Shown piece after piece: positions 48,217 through 48,325 of a stretch of DNA of 48,325 bases. The translations under genes were made by a program, and so were the position numbers. Source of the stretch: a candidate division WOR-1 bacterium RIFCSPHIGHO2_01_FULL_53_15 (lineage in GTDB: Bacteria > Margulisbacteria > WOR-1 > O2-12-FULL-45-9 > XYB2-FULL-48-7); assembly GCA_001772335.1 (NCBI GenBank), contig METM01000021.1:4931-53255 (forward strand), read 5' to 3'. The stretch's first letter is position 1. Each line of letters starts with the position of its first letter. The notes under the pieces were generated by a model that saw only the letters and a program-made list of their open reading frames with translations, was not told where the DNA came from and did not search any database.

Positions 48217-48325
48217 TGTTAACGCGAGCTTTTAATTGAACCTAAACCGCGACGATTGATAACAGGCAATCGGTCGTTACGGTTTCTCTTTCACTAATAT
48301 TATCGGTCTAAGGCGGGGAAAACTT
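48217..48325 (-). other. 3' part of an incoming minus-strand transcript
   Basis: No long frame. Two minus frames end within 50 bases of the edge (ending ILVKEKP and FPALDR before stops), so it may be the tail of a gene plus an untranslated end. GCCTGTTA (48267-48260 on the minus strand) can pair with TAACAGGC (48221-48214), and GATTG/CAATC form an alternative hairpin around 48254-48271. A structured RNA is possible but not identified. Confidence 0.3.

Overview
The window looks like a chromosomal segment of an uncultivated diderm bacterium. It has an outer-membrane-barrel-like protein, lipoproteins with lipoboxes, type IV pilus genes, a sigma-54 system, and several families of short palindromic and degenerate repeats. 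The gene content (PEP synthase, GTP-type PEP carboxykinase, malate dehydrogenase, two-subunit fumarase) would fit an anaerobic or fermentative lineage such as Margulisbacteria/WOR-1, but that placement is an inference and no rRNA is present to test it.

Layout. 1-3.5 kb: the end of a beta-strand-rich protein and the ruvC-ruvA pair. 2.9-6.4 kb (minus): an operon of an RelE-type toxin/antitoxin, fumarase alpha and beta, a half-length solute-binding protein, a DUF4911-like protein and a YqeG-type HAD phosphatase. 6.5-12.3 kb (minus): a tightly packed six-gene operon pilT-lipA-aminotransferase-pdxA-rsmA-mdh. 12.4-13.8 kb (plus): pilD, a divIC-like gene and a yabR-like S1 gene. 13.9-18.3 kb (minus): rpoN, an intact NtrC-type activator, then a consensus sigma-54 promoter driving a small unknown gene, a degenerate NtrC paralogue and tRNA-Leu. 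18.4-22.7 kb: initiator tRNA followed after 7 bases by ppsA, and convergent pckG. 22.9-25.0 kb (minus): two small membrane proteins followed by a lipoprotein. 25.0-29.9 kb (plus): tig, clpP, lon and a lipoprotein. 30-30.7 kb: a HEPN/MNT pair. 31-46.9 kb (minus): an accessory block of a 1027-residue protein, a 3495-residue protein, a 180-residue protein and a TPR protein. 47-48 kb (plus): two more copies of the small-membrane-protein pair among repeats.

How genes fit together. Fumarase, malate dehydrogenase, PEP carboxykinase and PEP synthase form a coherent C4/PEP interconversion set. Tig, ClpP and Lon form a protein quality-control cluster. RpoN, its activator, the sigma-54 promoter and the inactive-looking paralogue form a self-contained regulatory circuit whose output is partly visible here.

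The most novel material is a previously unnamed (to me) family of two-gene small membrane protein cassettes. It is present three times, with the ribosome-binding site of gene 2 written into the KED(D) end of gene 1, and one copy carries an in-frame TAA in place of a CAA codon. Also notable are recurring promoters placed 6 bases from the start codon (leaderless mRNAs), palindromic elements inside coding ends (tig, lon, yqeG, DUF4911), and the giant-protein block.
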